A DNA stretch of 64,000 nucleotides from JAZDEY01 sp043808325 [NCBI: Candidatus Eiseniibacteriota bacterium]. GTDB taxonomy: Bacteria; Arandabacterota; Arandabacteria; Arandabacterales. Both the position numbers and the translations under genes were made by a program. Positions 63,991 to 64,000 of the stretch are shown here, one piece after another (the stretch's first letter is position 1; every line of letters starts with the position of its first letter). Location of the stretch: positions 62,001 through 126,000 of the forward strand of contig JAZDEY010000083.1 of the NCBI GenBank assembly GCA_043808325.1, given 5' to 3'. A model generated the notes under the pieces. It was not told where the DNA came from. It was given only the letters and a program-made list of their open reading frames with translations, and did no database searches.

Positions 63991-64000
63991 GCCCCCAATC

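Overview
The window looks like chromosomal DNA from a G+C-rich, Gram-negative-type bacterium of an uncultured or sparsely cultured lineage. I base this on tandem eukaryotic-type Ser/Thr kinases with TPR tails, a degenerate PNPF-type C-terminal sorting motif (a hallmark of FCB-superphylum and related candidate divisions), a non-cyanobacterial kaiBC locus and frequent GTG/TTG starts. I cannot name a taxon from sequence alone. No rRNA, tRNA, CRISPR array, intact insertion sequence or prophage gene was seen.

Bases 36371 down to 1 hold one collinear minus-strand extracellular polysaccharide cluster of 32 genes. In transcription order it begins with an SLBB-domain export protein, a Wzc-like tyrosine autokinase and a specialised NusG paralogue (UpxY/RfaH type). 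Then come an asparagine synthase-like amidotransferase, the Wzm/Wzt ABC exporter with a sulfotransferase gene between the two subunits, a methyltransferase and a PaaK-like adenylate-forming ligase. A GGDEF diguanylate cyclase and a small protein follow, sharing the same eight-cysteine module. After them come an SDR, a pyruvyltransferase-like protein, a GT9, many GT4s, a GT2, two paralogous zinc-ribbon methyltransferases, an O-antigen polymerase/ligase-like membrane protein, a NodU-type carbamoyltransferase, GDP-mannose dehydratase and GDP-fucose synthase, an SDR, the initiating phosphoglycosyl transferase and a truncated FAD oxidoreductase. Genes are mostly coupled by 4-base ATGA or TTGA overlaps. 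Together they could build, decorate (fucose, carbamoyl, sulfate, methyl) and export a complex glycan.

Bases 36.8-43.7 kb hold a lone plus-strand envelope-type gene with a strong promoter, then a minus-strand operon: PAS/GAF sensor, KaiB, KaiC (with the conserved Ser-Thr phosphorylation dyad), a hybrid REC-PAS-histidine kinase with an unusual tail, and a single-domain response regulator. Bases 43.7-48.4 kb carry fusA (EF-G) and a FixL/FixJ-like pair on the plus strand.

Bases 48.4-52 kb are degraded accessory DNA: a receiver-domain remnant, two copies of an imperfect repeat on either side of an MFS exporter, and a remnant with a sorting-domain motif. Bases 52-59 kb hold two large Ser/Thr kinases (kinase, membrane anchor, FlgO/TolB-like segment, TPRs) separated by a small unknown protein, then a small membrane protein.

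Bases 59.0-63.3 kb (minus) form a phosphate operon in the order rrf2-pstS-pstC-pstA-pstB, unusually headed by an Rrf2-family regulator. It is divergent from a DsrE-family gene (63619) across a compact region with overlapping promoters and a possible operator.
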